Below are positions 9,225 to 17,761 of a DNA stretch of 64,000 nucleotides, one piece after another. The stretch covers positions 1,116,001 to 1,180,000 of the forward strand of contig NZ_CP195119.1 of assembly GCF_052056915.1 (NCBI RefSeq), written 5' to 3'. A model generated the notes under the pieces. That model was not told the origin of the DNA. It saw only the letters and a program-made list of their open reading frames with translations, and did no database searches. Positions within the stretch are counted from its first letter, which is position 1. Each line of letters starts with the position of its first letter. The position numbers and the translations under genes are program-made. Source of the DNA: MTP4 sp052056915. GTDB taxonomy: Archaea; Halobacteriota; Methanosarcinia; Methanosarcinales; Methanosarcinaceae.

Positions 9225-9779
9225 TCAATAGTCCGTTCCCAGGTCTTTCTTGGCTTTGATTTTTTCCTGGAGCTCCACGAACCCCTGGATCAGGGCTTCA
9301 GGCCGCGGAGGGCAGCCGGGAATAAACACATCGATGGGAAACATCTCATCGATGTTCTGTACCGTGCTGTAGGATTCGTAGAACGGGCCGCCGCTGATAG
9401 AGCAGTCCCCCATGCAGAGAACCCACTTTGGAGCCGGCATCTGTTCCCAGAGCCTCTTCAAAGCCGGCAGGTATTTCTTTGTCACGTAGCCACTGATGAT
9501 CATGACATCCGCATGCCTCGGAGAGTTCCTCGGAATGATTCCGAAGCGGTCCGTATCATAGTGGGCACAGCCCGTAGCAATCATCTCCACCCCGCAACAG
9601 CCCATGGGCTGGGTCATGAACCAGAGCGAGTTTTTCCTTCCCCAATTTATAAAGTCCTGAGCTTTGGACTTCTTGAGGAAGTTGTGGATCGCACTGGTGG
9701 TGGTAGTGATTACCCCCGGGATTTCGTCATCCGGAGTGTTTTTTATATCACTCGTTTTTTTCGCCTTCACTTCACCCAT
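9225..9779 (-). CDS. fpoB: F420H2 dehydrogenase Fe-S subunit FpoB
   Basis: NuoB homologue of 184 residues holding the terminal [4Fe-4S] cluster (N2 in complex I), which passes electrons to the membrane carrier. Ligand cysteines are in PMGCCGVEMIATGC, CMGDCSISGGPF and PGCPPRPEALIQ. The first 45 residues are a charged extension rich in lysine and threonine. Its start overlaps the end of fpoA by 13 bases. Confidence 0.96.
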   Translation of the reverse strand: MGEVKAKKTSDIKNTPDDEIPGVITTTTSAIHNFLKKSKAQDFINWGRKNSLWFMTQPMGCCGVEMIATGCAHYDTDRFGIIPRNSPRHADVMIISGYVTKKYLPALKRLWEQMPAPKWVLCMGDCSISGGPFYESYSTVQNIDEMFPIDVFIPGCPPRPEALIQGFVELQEKIKAKKDLGTDY

Positions 9780-10141
9780 GTAAGGGCCTCCTTCTTCCAG
9801 AGATAGAGGTATCCGAAGAGCAGCACGAAGATAAAGACAAGCATCTCGATTACTGCGACTGAAGTGATCCCGTGCCCTTTGTAGACCGTGGCCCAGGGAT
9901 AGAGGAAAAGCACCTCAATATCAAAGAGAACAAAAGCAATCGCATAGAGATAATACTCAACATTGAACTGGATCCTGGCAGTCCCGGTAGGGACGGAACC
10001 TGATTCGTATGTTGTGTATTTGTTTGCTGCCTTGCTCCTCGGACTCAGTTGCTTTACAATAAACATCGTCATGGGCGGCATAATCAACCCAACGGCGAGA
10101 AAGATTGCAACCGGTATGTAGCTATCGATTATTCCAGACAT
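9767..10141 (-). CDS. fpoA: F420H2 dehydrogenase membrane subunit FpoA
   Basis: NuoA homologue of 124 residues with three membrane helices and the conserved segment KYTTYESGSVPTGTARIQFN followed by the acidic helix YAIAFVLFDIEVLFLYPWA. It is the first gene of the operon. The ATG at 10141 follows an AAGGTGATAC site, a near-perfect match to the 3' end of archaeal 16S rRNA, and the gene is preceded by a 1.3-kb non-coding region that must hold the fpo promoter. Confidence 0.96.
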   Translation of the reverse strand: MSGIIDSYIPVAIFLAVGLIMPPMTMFIVKQLSPRSKAANKYTTYESGSVPTGTARIQFNVEYYLYAIAFVLFDIEVLFLYPWATVYKGHGITSVAVIEMLVFIFVLLFGYLYLWKKEALTWVK

Positions 10142-11003
10142 TGTATCACCTTTTAAAGTGCGGCAATCTGAAACTGCAGCATTTTATGACCTGGATTCTA
10201 TAGGGTTTTCGATATTCCTGAGAAAAATCTGCATCTTCAGGAGAGAGGGTTTCCAGAACCCGAATTCAACCAAATGCAGATCCCATCGCAGAGCCTATCA
10301 TAATACACCTGTACTTCGGACCGGGTTTTTTGAAAAAACCTGACTCAGTACGAAACAGGCATCTGATTTTTGGGCTGTGAAAAGATGCTTTTCAAAGCCC
10401 GACCATTTGAAATAAATTACCGGAAGTTAAGGAAAAATTCCTCCTTCGGCAAAGTGGTCAAATTGTCATGAGATTATTATAATTAATAATTAAGATTCCA
10501 AATAACCACTATTTATTTCTGCAATGAATCAGGGGATATTTATAGGTATGTGCTAGATAATTAATATTATATAAATATTAAGTTTAAATATTTGAAAGAC
10601 TGTGTGAAAAAATAATTTTACAGAAAATTGACATCGGTAAAGCAAGATCTAGCCCCCTAAATTATATATACAGCATAAATATGATATTTACAAACAAATT
10701 TCACCCCATATTAACCAAATAAATTAACCCTTCAGACAAGATTTTTTAAAGAGACGATCGAGAAATATATATAGCTAATAATTATTTTAGTGGGCATAAA
10801 AACCCCCCAATACATTACAAATAATAATGACAAATCTGGCCTCTGAAACATCCCGGAACCGAAAATAATAAAGAATCTTCTATTTACCATGCTACCCCGA
10901 CACCCCTCGCAAGACGGAGGATGGATTTCACCAGCACATCAATGGGCTCAGCCCTGAGCTGCCTAAAGGCACGGCAGATATAATATAGGCAGCAAATCAT
11001 AAA

Positions 11004-11066
11004 GCTTCAACCGAAACTCCTGCAGCTTCAACCGAAACTCCTGCAGCTTCAACCGAAACTCCTGCA
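11004..11066. repeat. Three exact tandem copies of a 21-base unit
   Basis: Unit GCTTCAACCGAAACTCCTGC plus A occurs three times in direct tandem, copies starting at 11004, 11025 and 11046, followed by a diverging remnant. Each unit contains the near-palindrome CTGCAG at its joint. The length is a multiple of three and all copies are identical, but no open frame spans them, so this looks like replication slippage in non-coding DNA. Confidence 0.9.
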
Positions 11067-11429
11067 AGAAACCCACAGGAACCTACAGGAACTAAACAGG
11101 AGTACCTATAAGATATTATAATCAAATTGATATAAATAAATGATATATCATCAACCACATAAATATGGCAGATGATAAGTTTTTCAAAGAGCGGGTCAGC
11201 TTAACTGTCCCCGGTCAATCCGGACAAACGGACATTTAAAACGTGGTCAGAAACTTAAAATATGTCCCGCCCTTTAAGCCTCCTCCCGAGATTCAAACTT
11301 GATCCTGGTATTCAAACTTCCCCGGCATTCAAGCTTAATCCCGACATTTAAGCCCCCTCCCGGAATTCAAACTTTTCCGGGATTCAAGGCTTATCCGAAC
11401 AAAAAAGAGACCAAACGTCATACCAATAC

Positions 11430-11438
11430 TTTATAATA
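11430..11438 (+). promoter_or_regulatory. Candidate TATA box for the ferredoxin/FAD oxidoreductase pair
   Basis: TTTATAATA lies 36 bases before the ferredoxin ATG at 11474, with a GGTGG ribosome binding site between. Spacing fits an archaeal TATA box with a short leader of about 10 to 15 bases. Assigned by eye only. Confidence 0.45.
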
Positions 11439-11473
11439 ACTCCTTTCATGATAGGAAAGCTGGTGGAAATCGT

Positions 11474-11635
11474 ATGAAAATTAACGATAACTGTGTAGGG
11501 TGCGGACAATGCACATCCTTTTGCAGGCAGGGCGCAATAGTGGTCAGAGGAAAAGCCCGGATAACAGATGCCTGTGTGGAATGCGGGATATGTGCCCCCT
11601 ACTGCCCCGTAAAAGCCATAGAGGTGCCGGTATGA
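11474..11635 (+). CDS. Small 2[4Fe-4S] ferredoxin paired with a CrtI-like oxidoreductase
   Basis: A 53-residue ferredoxin beginning MKINDNCVGCGQCTSFCRQG, with two cluster motifs, CVGCGQCTSFC (its fourth cysteine followed by RQG in place of the usual CP) and CVECGICAPYCP. The ATG follows a GGTGG site. The stop overlaps the start of the next gene (GTATGA), so the two proteins are translationally coupled and probably work together. A second ferredoxin of the same size is coupled in the same way to geranylgeranyl reductase at 17762. Likely role: electron donor to the adjacent flavoprotein. Confidence 0.88.
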   Translation: MKINDNCVGCGQCTSFCRQGAIVVRGKARITDACVECGICAPYCPVKAIEVPV

Positions 11636-12909
11636 GAGTAATAGTCATCGGTGCCGGGCTGGGTGGGCTCCTGAGTGCCGCCAGGCTTTCTAAGGCAGGA
11701 AATGCCGTTGAAGTATTCGAACGGCTCCCGATTACAGGAGGCAGGTTCACGAATCTTGAGTATAAGGGCTTCCAGCTTTCCAGCGGAGCTTTCCACATGC
11801 TCCCCCACGGCCCTGGAGGCCCCCTAGCCAAACTCCTAAAAGAGATAGGAGCTGACGTCAGGATCGTACGCTCCGAAAAGACTACGATCCGCCTACCCCT
11901 GAAGAAAGGGGATGCCGACTACAGGCAGGGATTCAGGGACATTCCTTTCAACGAGTTCCAGAAACCGCTCTCCCACAGAGACCGCCTGAAAAGCGCTTAT
12001 CTGATCGTTAGCACAAGAAAGGACCCACCCGAAGGGAGCACTCTTAAGGAATGGATAAGATCCCAGGTCAAAGATGAATGGCTGGTGAAGCTTGCGGATT
12101 CCTTCTGCGGCTGGTCCCTGAGTATGAGAAGCGATGAGGTCTCCGTGGAAGAAGTCTTCGAGATCATTGAAAACCTTTACCGCTTTGGGGGCCCGGGCGT
12201 GCCCATGGGCGGCTGCAAAGGTATAACCTGCGCTCTTGAAAAGGTGATCACGGCAAACGGCGGGACAATCAACACGAAAACCGAAGTCTCGAAGATCCTG
12301 GTGGAAAACGGAAAAGCGGTAGGAGTTGTGGTGGACGGTACGGAACATAGAGCCGACCTCGTAATAAGCAACATAGGCCATGCCGCAACTGCCGGGCTCT
12401 GCGGTGAAATCCTCTCCGAAGAAAAAAATGCCGAATATCTCAGGACCCTTAAAACCCTGCAACCCTCAGCCGGCATAAAAATCTGCCTTTCCGCAGAAGA
12501 ACCCCTGATAGGGCACTCCGGAGTGCTGCTGACCCCATATACAAGGCGCGTAAACGGGATCAATGAGGTCACCCAGGTGGACCCGTCCCTTGCCCCTCCC
12601 GGAAAGCACCTGACCATGTCTCACCAGCATGTGGCTCCGGAAAATGTAGGGAAACTTGAAGAAGAAATCGAAATGGGCCTCCGGGACTTAAAAGAGATCT
12701 TCCCGGGCAAAAAATACGAAGTCCTGCTCATCCAGTCCTATCATGATTCCTGGCCCGTAAACAGGGCGTCCTCGGGAACTGACCCCGGCAACAATACCCC
12801 AATTCCGGACCTCTACGTCGTAGGAGACGGAGCCAAAGGAGAAGGAGGAATCGAAGTCGAGGGAATAGCCCTTGGAGTTGCCAGGACCATGGAGAAAATT
12901 CTTGGCTGA
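11632..12909 (+). CDS. FAD-dependent oxidoreductase of the phytoene desaturase (CrtI) family
   Basis: A 425-residue flavoprotein. The start is the ATG at 11632, which overlaps the ferredoxin stop; a frame open from 11500 is longer but would run through the ferredoxin gene. The N terminus MRVIVIGAGLGGLLSAARLS is a textbook Rossmann dinucleotide motif, followed by VFERLPITGGRFTN. The C terminus has PIPDLYVVGDGAKGEGGIEV, the second FAD motif of the CrtI/amine oxidase superfamily. Members desaturate, saturate or isomerise isoprenoids, but the substrate here is unknown. Coupling to a ferredoxin and closeness to fpo, F420 and lipid-reductase genes suggests isoprenoid chain reduction (inference). 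Confidence 0.8.
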   Translation: MRVIVIGAGLGGLLSAARLSKAGNAVEVFERLPITGGRFTNLEYKGFQLSSGAFHMLPHGPGGPLAKLLKEIGADVRIVRSEKTTIRLPLKKGDADYRQGFRDIPFNEFQKPLSHRDRLKSAYLIVSTRKDPPEGSTLKEWIRSQVKDEWLVKLADSFCGWSLSMRSDEVSVEEVFEIIENLYRFGGPGVPMGGCKGITCALEKVITANGGTINTKTEVSKILVENGKAVGVVVDGTEHRADLVISNIGHAATAGLCGEILSEEKNAEYLRTLKTLQPSAGIKICLSAEEPLIGHSGVLLTPYTRRVNGINEVTQVDPSLAPPGKHLTMSHQHVAPENVGKLEEEIEMGLRDLKEIFPGKKYEVLLIQSYHDSWPVNRASSGTDPGNNTPIPDLYVVGDGAKGEGGIEVEGIALGVARTMEKILG

Positions 12910-12953
12910 GTCCCATCCTTAAAAATTTCACACTTAATAATCACATAAAAAAC

Positions 12954-12972
12954 CCGGAACCGAAGATTCCGG
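12954..12972 (+). terminator. Hairpin between the CrtI-like gene and cofG
   Basis: Perfect 6-bp stem CCGGAA/TTCCGG with a 7-base loop, 45 bases after the stop of the CrtI-like gene. It is followed by the AT-rich GTATAATAATAA, which could serve either as the end signal of that transcript or as the TATA box of cofG. Confidence 0.4.
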
Positions 12973-13031
12973 AGTATAATAATAAATCAAAAATAGATCC
13001 AGAATAGACCCTAGCTGGCAGGTGTTTTACC

Positions 13032-14054
13032 ATTCAACAGGAAAACCCCCCTTTCGTAACTTATTCGAAAAACGTATTCATCCCCCTAACCAACGTCTGC
13101 AGGAACCACTGCGCATACTGCGGGTTCAGACGCGACCCCGGACATCCCGAAGCCAGGCTCATGAAACCCGAAGAGGTAATCCCCATCCTTGAAAACGGGG
13201 CAAAAGCAGGGTGTACGGAAGCTCTTTTCACCTTCGGGGAATATGCCGAAGAACTGCCCGAATACTGCGAATGGCTCGAAGTCCTGGGGTATTCTTCCAC
13301 CCTGGACTACCTCATCCGGCTCTCCGAAATCGCTATCGAAATCGGGATCCTGCCTCACACGAATGCAGGCGTCATGACCCGCTCGGAACTCGAAGCCTTA
13401 AAACCCCTGAACGCCAGTATGGGGCTCATGCTCGAGACCACCGCGGTCCTGGAAGCCCACAGGGACTGCCCCGGCAAGGAACCGGAGAGGAGAATCGAAA
13501 CTATCCGGGAAGCAGGAAAGCTCCGTATCCCCTATACCACTGGTTTGCTTGTGGGGATAGGCGAAAGCAGGGAAGATAGGATAGAATCCCTGGAGACAAT
13601 TGCAGCCCTGCACGGGAAGTACGGGCACATCCAGGAAGTTATCATCCAGAACTTCGCCCCAAAACCCGGGACTCCAATGGAAAAGCATCCCGAGCCAACG
13701 GCAGAAGAGATGATGGACACCGTAGCCCTTGCCAGGCAGCTTTTGCCCGCAGACGTTGCCGTGCAGGTAGCCCCGAACCTTATCGACCCGAAGGTCCTGA
13801 TCGCAAAAGGAGTTTCGGACCTGGGAGGAATTTCCCCTCTTACCATTGACTGGATCAACCCGGAAGCCGAATGGCCGGACGTCAGAGCCCTGCAGGCAAA
13901 ACTCGGGGGTATCCCCCTCAGGGAACGCCTGCCAATCTACCCGCAGTACGTCAGGAAGGGCTGGTACCCGGAAAGGATTAGCGGACTTATAGAGCGGCTT
14001 TCCGACAGGGAAGGTTACAGGAAACCCCCCGAAAACGAGTATGCCGAGGAATAA
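13032..14054 (+). CDS. cofG: FO synthase subunit 1 (7,8-didemethyl-8-hydroxy-5-deazariboflavin synthase)
   Basis: Radical SAM enzyme that closes the deazaflavin ring of FO, the chromophore of coenzyme F420, using the CofH product. The radical SAM cluster motif CRNHCAYC lies about residues 23-30, in TNVCRNHCAYCGFRRDPG, upstream of the first in-frame ATG at 13161, so that ATG cannot be the start. The frame is open back to a stop at 13005. No ATG, GTG or TTG exists before the motif; an ATT at 13032 has an AGGTG site 7 bases ahead and is the best start, giving 340 residues. It is followed by cofH after 3 bases. Confidence 0.88.
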   Translation: MQQENPPFVTYSKNVFIPLTNVCRNHCAYCGFRRDPGHPEARLMKPEEVIPILENGAKAGCTEALFTFGEYAEELPEYCEWLEVLGYSSTLDYLIRLSEIAIEIGILPHTNAGVMTRSELEALKPLNASMGLMLETTAVLEAHRDCPGKEPERRIETIREAGKLRIPYTTGLLVGIGESREDRIESLETIAALHGKYGHIQEVIIQNFAPKPGTPMEKHPEPTAEEMMDTVALARQLLPADVAVQVAPNLIDPKVLIAKGVSDLGGISPLTIDWINPEAEWPDVRALQAKLGGIPLRERLPIYPQYVRKGWYPERISGLIERLSDREGYRKPPENEYAEE

Positions 14055-14057
14055 AAA

Positions 14058-15188
14058 ATGGACAGAAGAATCCCGGACGACCTCATCGAACGTGCCTATC
14101 AGGGAAAGAACACGAAAGAAGACGCACGCCTGCTCCTGCAGACTCCGCCTTTCGAACTGTTCAGGTTTGCGGACGAGCTCCGCGCCCTTGCCGTGGGAGA
14201 CGAGGTCACATATGTTGTGAACAGGAACATAAATTTCACCAGCCGATGCGTTGGAACCTGCGGGTTCTGCGCATTCAGGGACAATAAGGGCTACATCCTG
14301 AGCCTTGAAGAAATCCTTGCCAGGGTAAGGGAAGCAGCCAGTGCAAAAGCCACGGAAGTCTGCATCCAGGGAGGGCTTTTGCCTGATGTGGGCCTGGACT
14401 TTTACCAGGGAATAGTCGAGGCCATAAAAGCCGAATGGCCGGAAATGCACGTCCATGCCTTTTCCCCCATGGAAGTCTACCATGCCGCCCACATCAGCGG
14501 AATTACTGTAAAAGAAGCCCTTTCCAGGCTCAAGAAAAGCGGACTTGATACCATGCCAGGGACGGCTGCAGAAATCCTTTCCGACCGCGTACGGGAAATC
14601 ATCTGCCCCTCGAAACTCAGGACAGGAGAATGGATTGAAGTGGTCAGGCAGGCCCATGCCACAGGGATTCCCACAACCGCAACCATGATGTACGGGCATG
14701 TTGAGACCCCGGAAGAGAGGATAGAGCACATCCTTACGGTCCGGGAGATCCAGAGGGAAACCGGCGGCATTACCGAATTTGTCCCCCTCCCGTTCATGCC
14801 CTACAACAACCCGATAGGGGAAAAAATGATCCGGGAAGGCAGGTACGCCACCCCCGGAACGGAAGACCTGAAAATTTACGCAATCTCCAGAATCCTTCTC
14901 CATACCCATGTCGAGAACATCCAGACAAGCTGGGTGAAGCTCGGGAAAAAACTTGCCCAGTTTGCCCTCCACTGCGGAGCCAACGACCTGGGAGGCACCC
15001 TGATGGAAGAGAGCATTTCAAAGTCAGCAGGGGCGAATAACGGAGAACTCCTTTCGGCTGAAGAACTGGAATGGATGATCCACGGGGCCGGCAGGGTCCC
15101 TAAAGAGAGGAATACCCTTTACAGGGGAGTGAATAAGCTGGCAGTTTCCGGTCGCAAAAAAGCGGCTGGGTATGGAACGCTCCAGTGA
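14058..15188 (+). CDS. cofH: FO synthase subunit 2, copy 1 (5-amino-6-(D-ribitylamino)uracil--L-tyrosine 4-hydroxyphenyl transferase)
   Basis: Radical SAM enzyme that joins the 4-hydroxybenzyl group of tyrosine to 5-amino-6-(D-ribitylamino)uracil, the first committed step towards FO. The 376-residue protein has the cluster motif CVGTCGFC near residue 62, then CIQGGLLPDVGLDFY and HAFSPMEVYHAA, typical of CofH. It directly follows cofG and is followed by a second cofH, so this unit holds the full FO synthase plus a duplicate subunit. Confidence 0.94.
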   Translation: MDRRIPDDLIERAYQGKNTKEDARLLLQTPPFELFRFADELRALAVGDEVTYVVNRNINFTSRCVGTCGFCAFRDNKGYILSLEEILARVREAASAKATEVCIQGGLLPDVGLDFYQGIVEAIKAEWPEMHVHAFSPMEVYHAAHISGITVKEALSRLKKSGLDTMPGTAAEILSDRVREIICPSKLRTGEWIEVVRQAHATGIPTTATMMYGHVETPEERIEHILTVREIQRETGGITEFVPLPFMPYNNPIGEKMIREGRYATPGTEDLKIYAISRILLHTHVENIQTSWVKLGKKLAQFALHCGANDLGGTLMEESISKSAGANNGELLSAEELEWMIHGAGRVPKERNTLYRGVNKLAVSGRKKAAGYGTLQ

Positions 15189-15262
15189 AACCGGGGAAAG
15201 GAAAGAAGCCCGGGCCTACAGGAAAAACCAGATTAGACAAAACACGGACAGGAATGATCGGG

Positions 15263-16414
15263 ATGGACAGTAAAAAACCGACAATCTCCGAAGACGTCAT
15301 TGAAAGGGCGTACCGGGGAAAATGTACAAAAGAAGATGCCTTTACCCTGCTTGAGGGAAATCCTTTCGAGCTTTTCACGCTTGCCGATGAATTACGCGCC
15401 CTTGCCGTGGGCGACGTGGTCACCTATGTAGCAAACAGGAACATCTACATCACAAACAAATGCGTCGGAACCTGCGGGTTTTGCGCCTACAGGACCGGAG
15501 ACGGATACATCCTGAGTGTCGAGGAAATCCTGGAAAAGGTCGCATGGGCCGAAAGGGCAGGAGCCGTTGAGGTCTGTGTGCAGGGAGGGTATACGCCGGA
15601 AGCGGACATGGAATTCTATCTTGAGATCATAGAATCCATAAAAGCCGAGTTTCCTGAGATGTGCATCCATGCCCTGTCCCCGATGGAAGTCAACTATGCA
15701 GCAGGGATTTCCGGCATGTCCGTGGAAGAAGCCCTCGGAAAACTTAAGAAAAGCGGGCTGGACTCCCTTACCGGGACCTCAGCGGAAATCCTGTCCGACA
15801 GGGTAAGGAAAATTATCTGTCCGAGCAAGATCAACACCCGGCAGTGGATTGATACTATAACCGCAGCCCACAAAACCGGGATTTCCACCAACGCAACCAT
15901 CATGTACGGGCATGTTGAAACCCTGGAAGAGCGCCTTGACCACGTTTTTACAATCCGTGAGATCCAGCAGGAAACGGGCGGCTTTACAGAACTTATTCCG
16001 ATGTCCTTTTTGCCCTACAATAACCGGATCGGGGAAAAAATGCTTGCATCCGGGAAGTTCTCCAGCACCGGGCTTGAAGACCTGCAGCTCCTGGCGATTT
16101 CCAGGGTGATCCTGCACACCCACGTCAACAACATCCAGGCCACCTGGGTAAAACTCGGAAAAAAACTGGCACATGTAGCCCTCCACTGCGGGGCCAACGA
16201 CCTTGGAGGGACCCTTATGGAAGACCAGATCTCCACAGCCTCCGGCGGCAGCCACGGGGAATATGTATCTCCAGAAGAATTTGAGTGGATGATAAAAGGT
16301 GCAGGAAGAATCCCGATGCAGCGGGATACCCTTTACAGGCAGGTCGAACCCCGCCCGGGCAGCCAGGGAACAGTCCCGAGCTGCAAGAGAGCAGGAATAG
16401 GTAGCAAGGAATAA
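15263..16414 (+). CDS. cofH: FO synthase subunit 2, copy 2
   Basis: Tandem paralogue of the preceding gene, 383 residues from the chosen ATG, where MDSKKPTISEDVIERAYRGK aligns with the start of copy 1. A GTG at 15185 overlapping the copy 1 stop would add 26 residues rich in lysine and proline that have no counterpart. The cluster motif CVGTCGFC and the CofH body are intact, so both copies should be active. The two proteins have clearly diverged (HAFSPMEVYHAA against HALSPMEVNYAA), so the duplication is not recent. Methanosarcina species are known to carry two cofH genes. Confidence 0.92.
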   Translation: MDSKKPTISEDVIERAYRGKCTKEDAFTLLEGNPFELFTLADELRALAVGDVVTYVANRNIYITNKCVGTCGFCAYRTGDGYILSVEEILEKVAWAERAGAVEVCVQGGYTPEADMEFYLEIIESIKAEFPEMCIHALSPMEVNYAAGISGMSVEEALGKLKKSGLDSLTGTSAEILSDRVRKIICPSKINTRQWIDTITAAHKTGISTNATIMYGHVETLEERLDHVFTIREIQQETGGFTELIPMSFLPYNNRIGEKMLASGKFSSTGLEDLQLLAISRVILHTHVNNIQATWVKLGKKLAHVALHCGANDLGGTLMEDQISTASGGSHGEYVSPEEFEWMIKGAGRIPMQRDTLYRQVEPRPGSQGTVPSCKRAGIGSKE

Positions 16415-16479
16415 GAAAGCCGAAGGAACCAGGTAAAAATTCCCGGCACCACAAAAACGAAGAAGCAGCAGGAGTAAAG

Positions 16480-17106
16480 ATGAGAGCCGTAATTCCCTAT
16501 AAGAAAGCCGGTGCAAAATCCCGATTGTCCCCTGTCCTCAGCCTGGGGGAAAGGGAAGAGTTTGTCGGAATCATGCTGGACCAGGTCATAGCCTCCCTCG
16601 AAGAAGCCGGAATCGAAAAAATAGATATTCTCAGCACTTCGGGCTACGGGCTTGAAGCTATGGAAAAAGCCAGAGTGCTTATTGATGAAAATGGGCTAAA
16701 CGAAGCCCTTAACCTTTATCTGGAACAGGCAGGAGAACCGGTTCTGATCGCAATGGCAGACCTTCCTCTGCTGTCCCCCAAACATATAAAGGAAATTATC
16801 TCCACCGAAAAGGATGTCTGCATCGTCCCCGGAAAGGGGGGAGGGACAAATGCCCTCTTTATCAGGAATCCCTCCCTATACCAGGTGAAATACTACGGCT
16901 CAAGTTTCCTGACCCACTGTTCGATAGCTACCAAAGCCTGCCAGAGCCTGGAAATCTACGATTCCTTCCTCGCAGGCACGGATATAGACGAACCGGAAGA
17001 CCTGGTAGAACTACTTATCCACGGAAATGGACCCTCAAAAGCCTACATAGACGGTAAGTTCAGGCTTGAAGTCAGCAAAGGAAGGGTCAAGCTCATTCCG
17101 CTTTGA
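16480..17106 (+). CDS. cofC: 2-phospho-L-lactate guanylyltransferase
   Basis: 208-residue nucleotidyltransferase that activates 2-phospholactate with GTP to give lactyl-2-diphospho-5'-guanosine, which is then joined to FO on the way to F420. The N terminus MRAVIPYKKAGAKSRLSPVL holds the GTP-binding loop, and IAMADLPLLSP and IVPGKGGGTNALFI are the metal and substrate segments of the family. It follows the second cofH by 65 bases, behind a GGAG site, making a cofG-cofH-cofH-cofC cluster. Confidence 0.94.
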   Translation: MRAVIPYKKAGAKSRLSPVLSLGEREEFVGIMLDQVIASLEEAGIEKIDILSTSGYGLEAMEKARVLIDENGLNEALNLYLEQAGEPVLIAMADLPLLSPKHIKEIISTEKDVCIVPGKGGGTNALFIRNPSLYQVKYYGSSFLTHCSIATKACQSLEIYDSFLAGTDIDEPEDLVELLIHGNGPSKAYIDGKFRLEVSKGRVKLIPL

Positions 17107-17761
17107 ACGCGGAGAAAATGCCTGCAGACCTTTAAGACCCGAAGGGCTAAGCCGGAAGGGCATCTTTTAGAGAAAACTCCGGAAGCATCGTAATGGTCAA
17201 ATAATTTTAAAGTAAAAGGTATGTGGGGTACGAGGGAGAATCGGGCAGTCGGAAAAAACAGGACAGGCCCAAAAACAGTTCACCTGGCAGGACAGATGAG
17301 AATTAGTTCCTAAGACCTGGTAGAAAAAAATATCACAGAGTGGGGAGAAACCTGAATAAACAGGAAGAAAGTCCGGCACAGTAAATAGCTGAAGCGGAAA
17401 ATAGGACTTCAAGCCGGGATTATCTTAAGTAACAAAAACTATATGTTAGAGAATTATTATTATCTGCTTTAAATTGTCTTATTTCCACAGCTAACTTAGT
17501 ATATAACTTAACACATTAAATAAGTTGATACGTTCAATAAGTTGGTACAGTCAATAAGTTGATACGTTCCGAGTTGATGCGTTCAATAAGTTGATACATT
17601 CAATAAGTTGATACGTTCAATAAGTTGATACGTTCCGAGTTGATGCGTTCAATAAGTTGATACGTTCAATAAGTTGACGTTATCCATAATTATACATATT
17701 CATAAGCTGCCATTTACCAATTAATTACCTTAGTTTGCCGTCAAATATAACAGGTGAGTTA
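17107..17761. other. Intergenic region between cofC and the second ferredoxin gene
   Basis: 655 bases without a convincing gene. The first 300 bases are of mixed composition with nothing recognisable. The second half is AT-rich and is dominated by a tandem repeat array (17518-17690). The promoter of the ferredoxin/geranylgeranyl reductase unit should lie here, possibly in the AT-rich stretch after the array at 17685-17715. Confidence 0.6.
17518..17690. repeat. About ten tandem copies of a 17-base unit upstream of the lipid reductase unit
   Basis: The unit AATAAGTTGATACGTTC is repeated with small changes and two shortened 14-base variants (GAGTTGATGCGTTC), which themselves recur in the same order and so reveal a larger period. 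The array ends about 70 bases before the ferredoxin GTG start. The position just upstream of a promoter leaves open that it binds a regulator, but slippage alone could explain it. Confidence 0.85.

Larger units (their letters stand above)
10142..11473. other. Long AT-rich divergent intergenic region upstream of the fpo operon and the ferredoxin gene
   Basis: No convincing gene in 1.33 kb between two divergent transcription units. The part near 10480-10800 is extremely AT-rich with several TATA-like stretches on both strands, so the fpo promoter cannot be fixed by eye; a long untranslated leader for fpo is likely. A local GC-richer block near 10890-10985 contains short inverted repeats and could be a structured RNA. 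A 21-base triplicate lies at 11004-11066. From about 11270 to 11400 the words ATTCAAACTT and CCCTCCCGG recur imperfectly. Confidence 0.7.

Noticed and set aside
11500..11631. Longer start for the CrtI-like oxidoreductase
   Set aside because: The extension is an out-of-frame reading of the ferredoxin gene; the Rossmann motif begins right at the ATG at 11632, which overlaps the ferredoxin stop.
13398..14972. 524-codon open frame on the minus strand across cofG and cofH
   Set aside because: It lies opposite two clear radical SAM genes, has no recognisable protein features, and is an effect of codon bias on the opposite strand.
17518..17690. Repeat array as a replication origin with iterons
   Set aside because: No cdc6/orc1 gene or origin recognition box nearby, and the unit has no resemblance to archaeal origin boxes.
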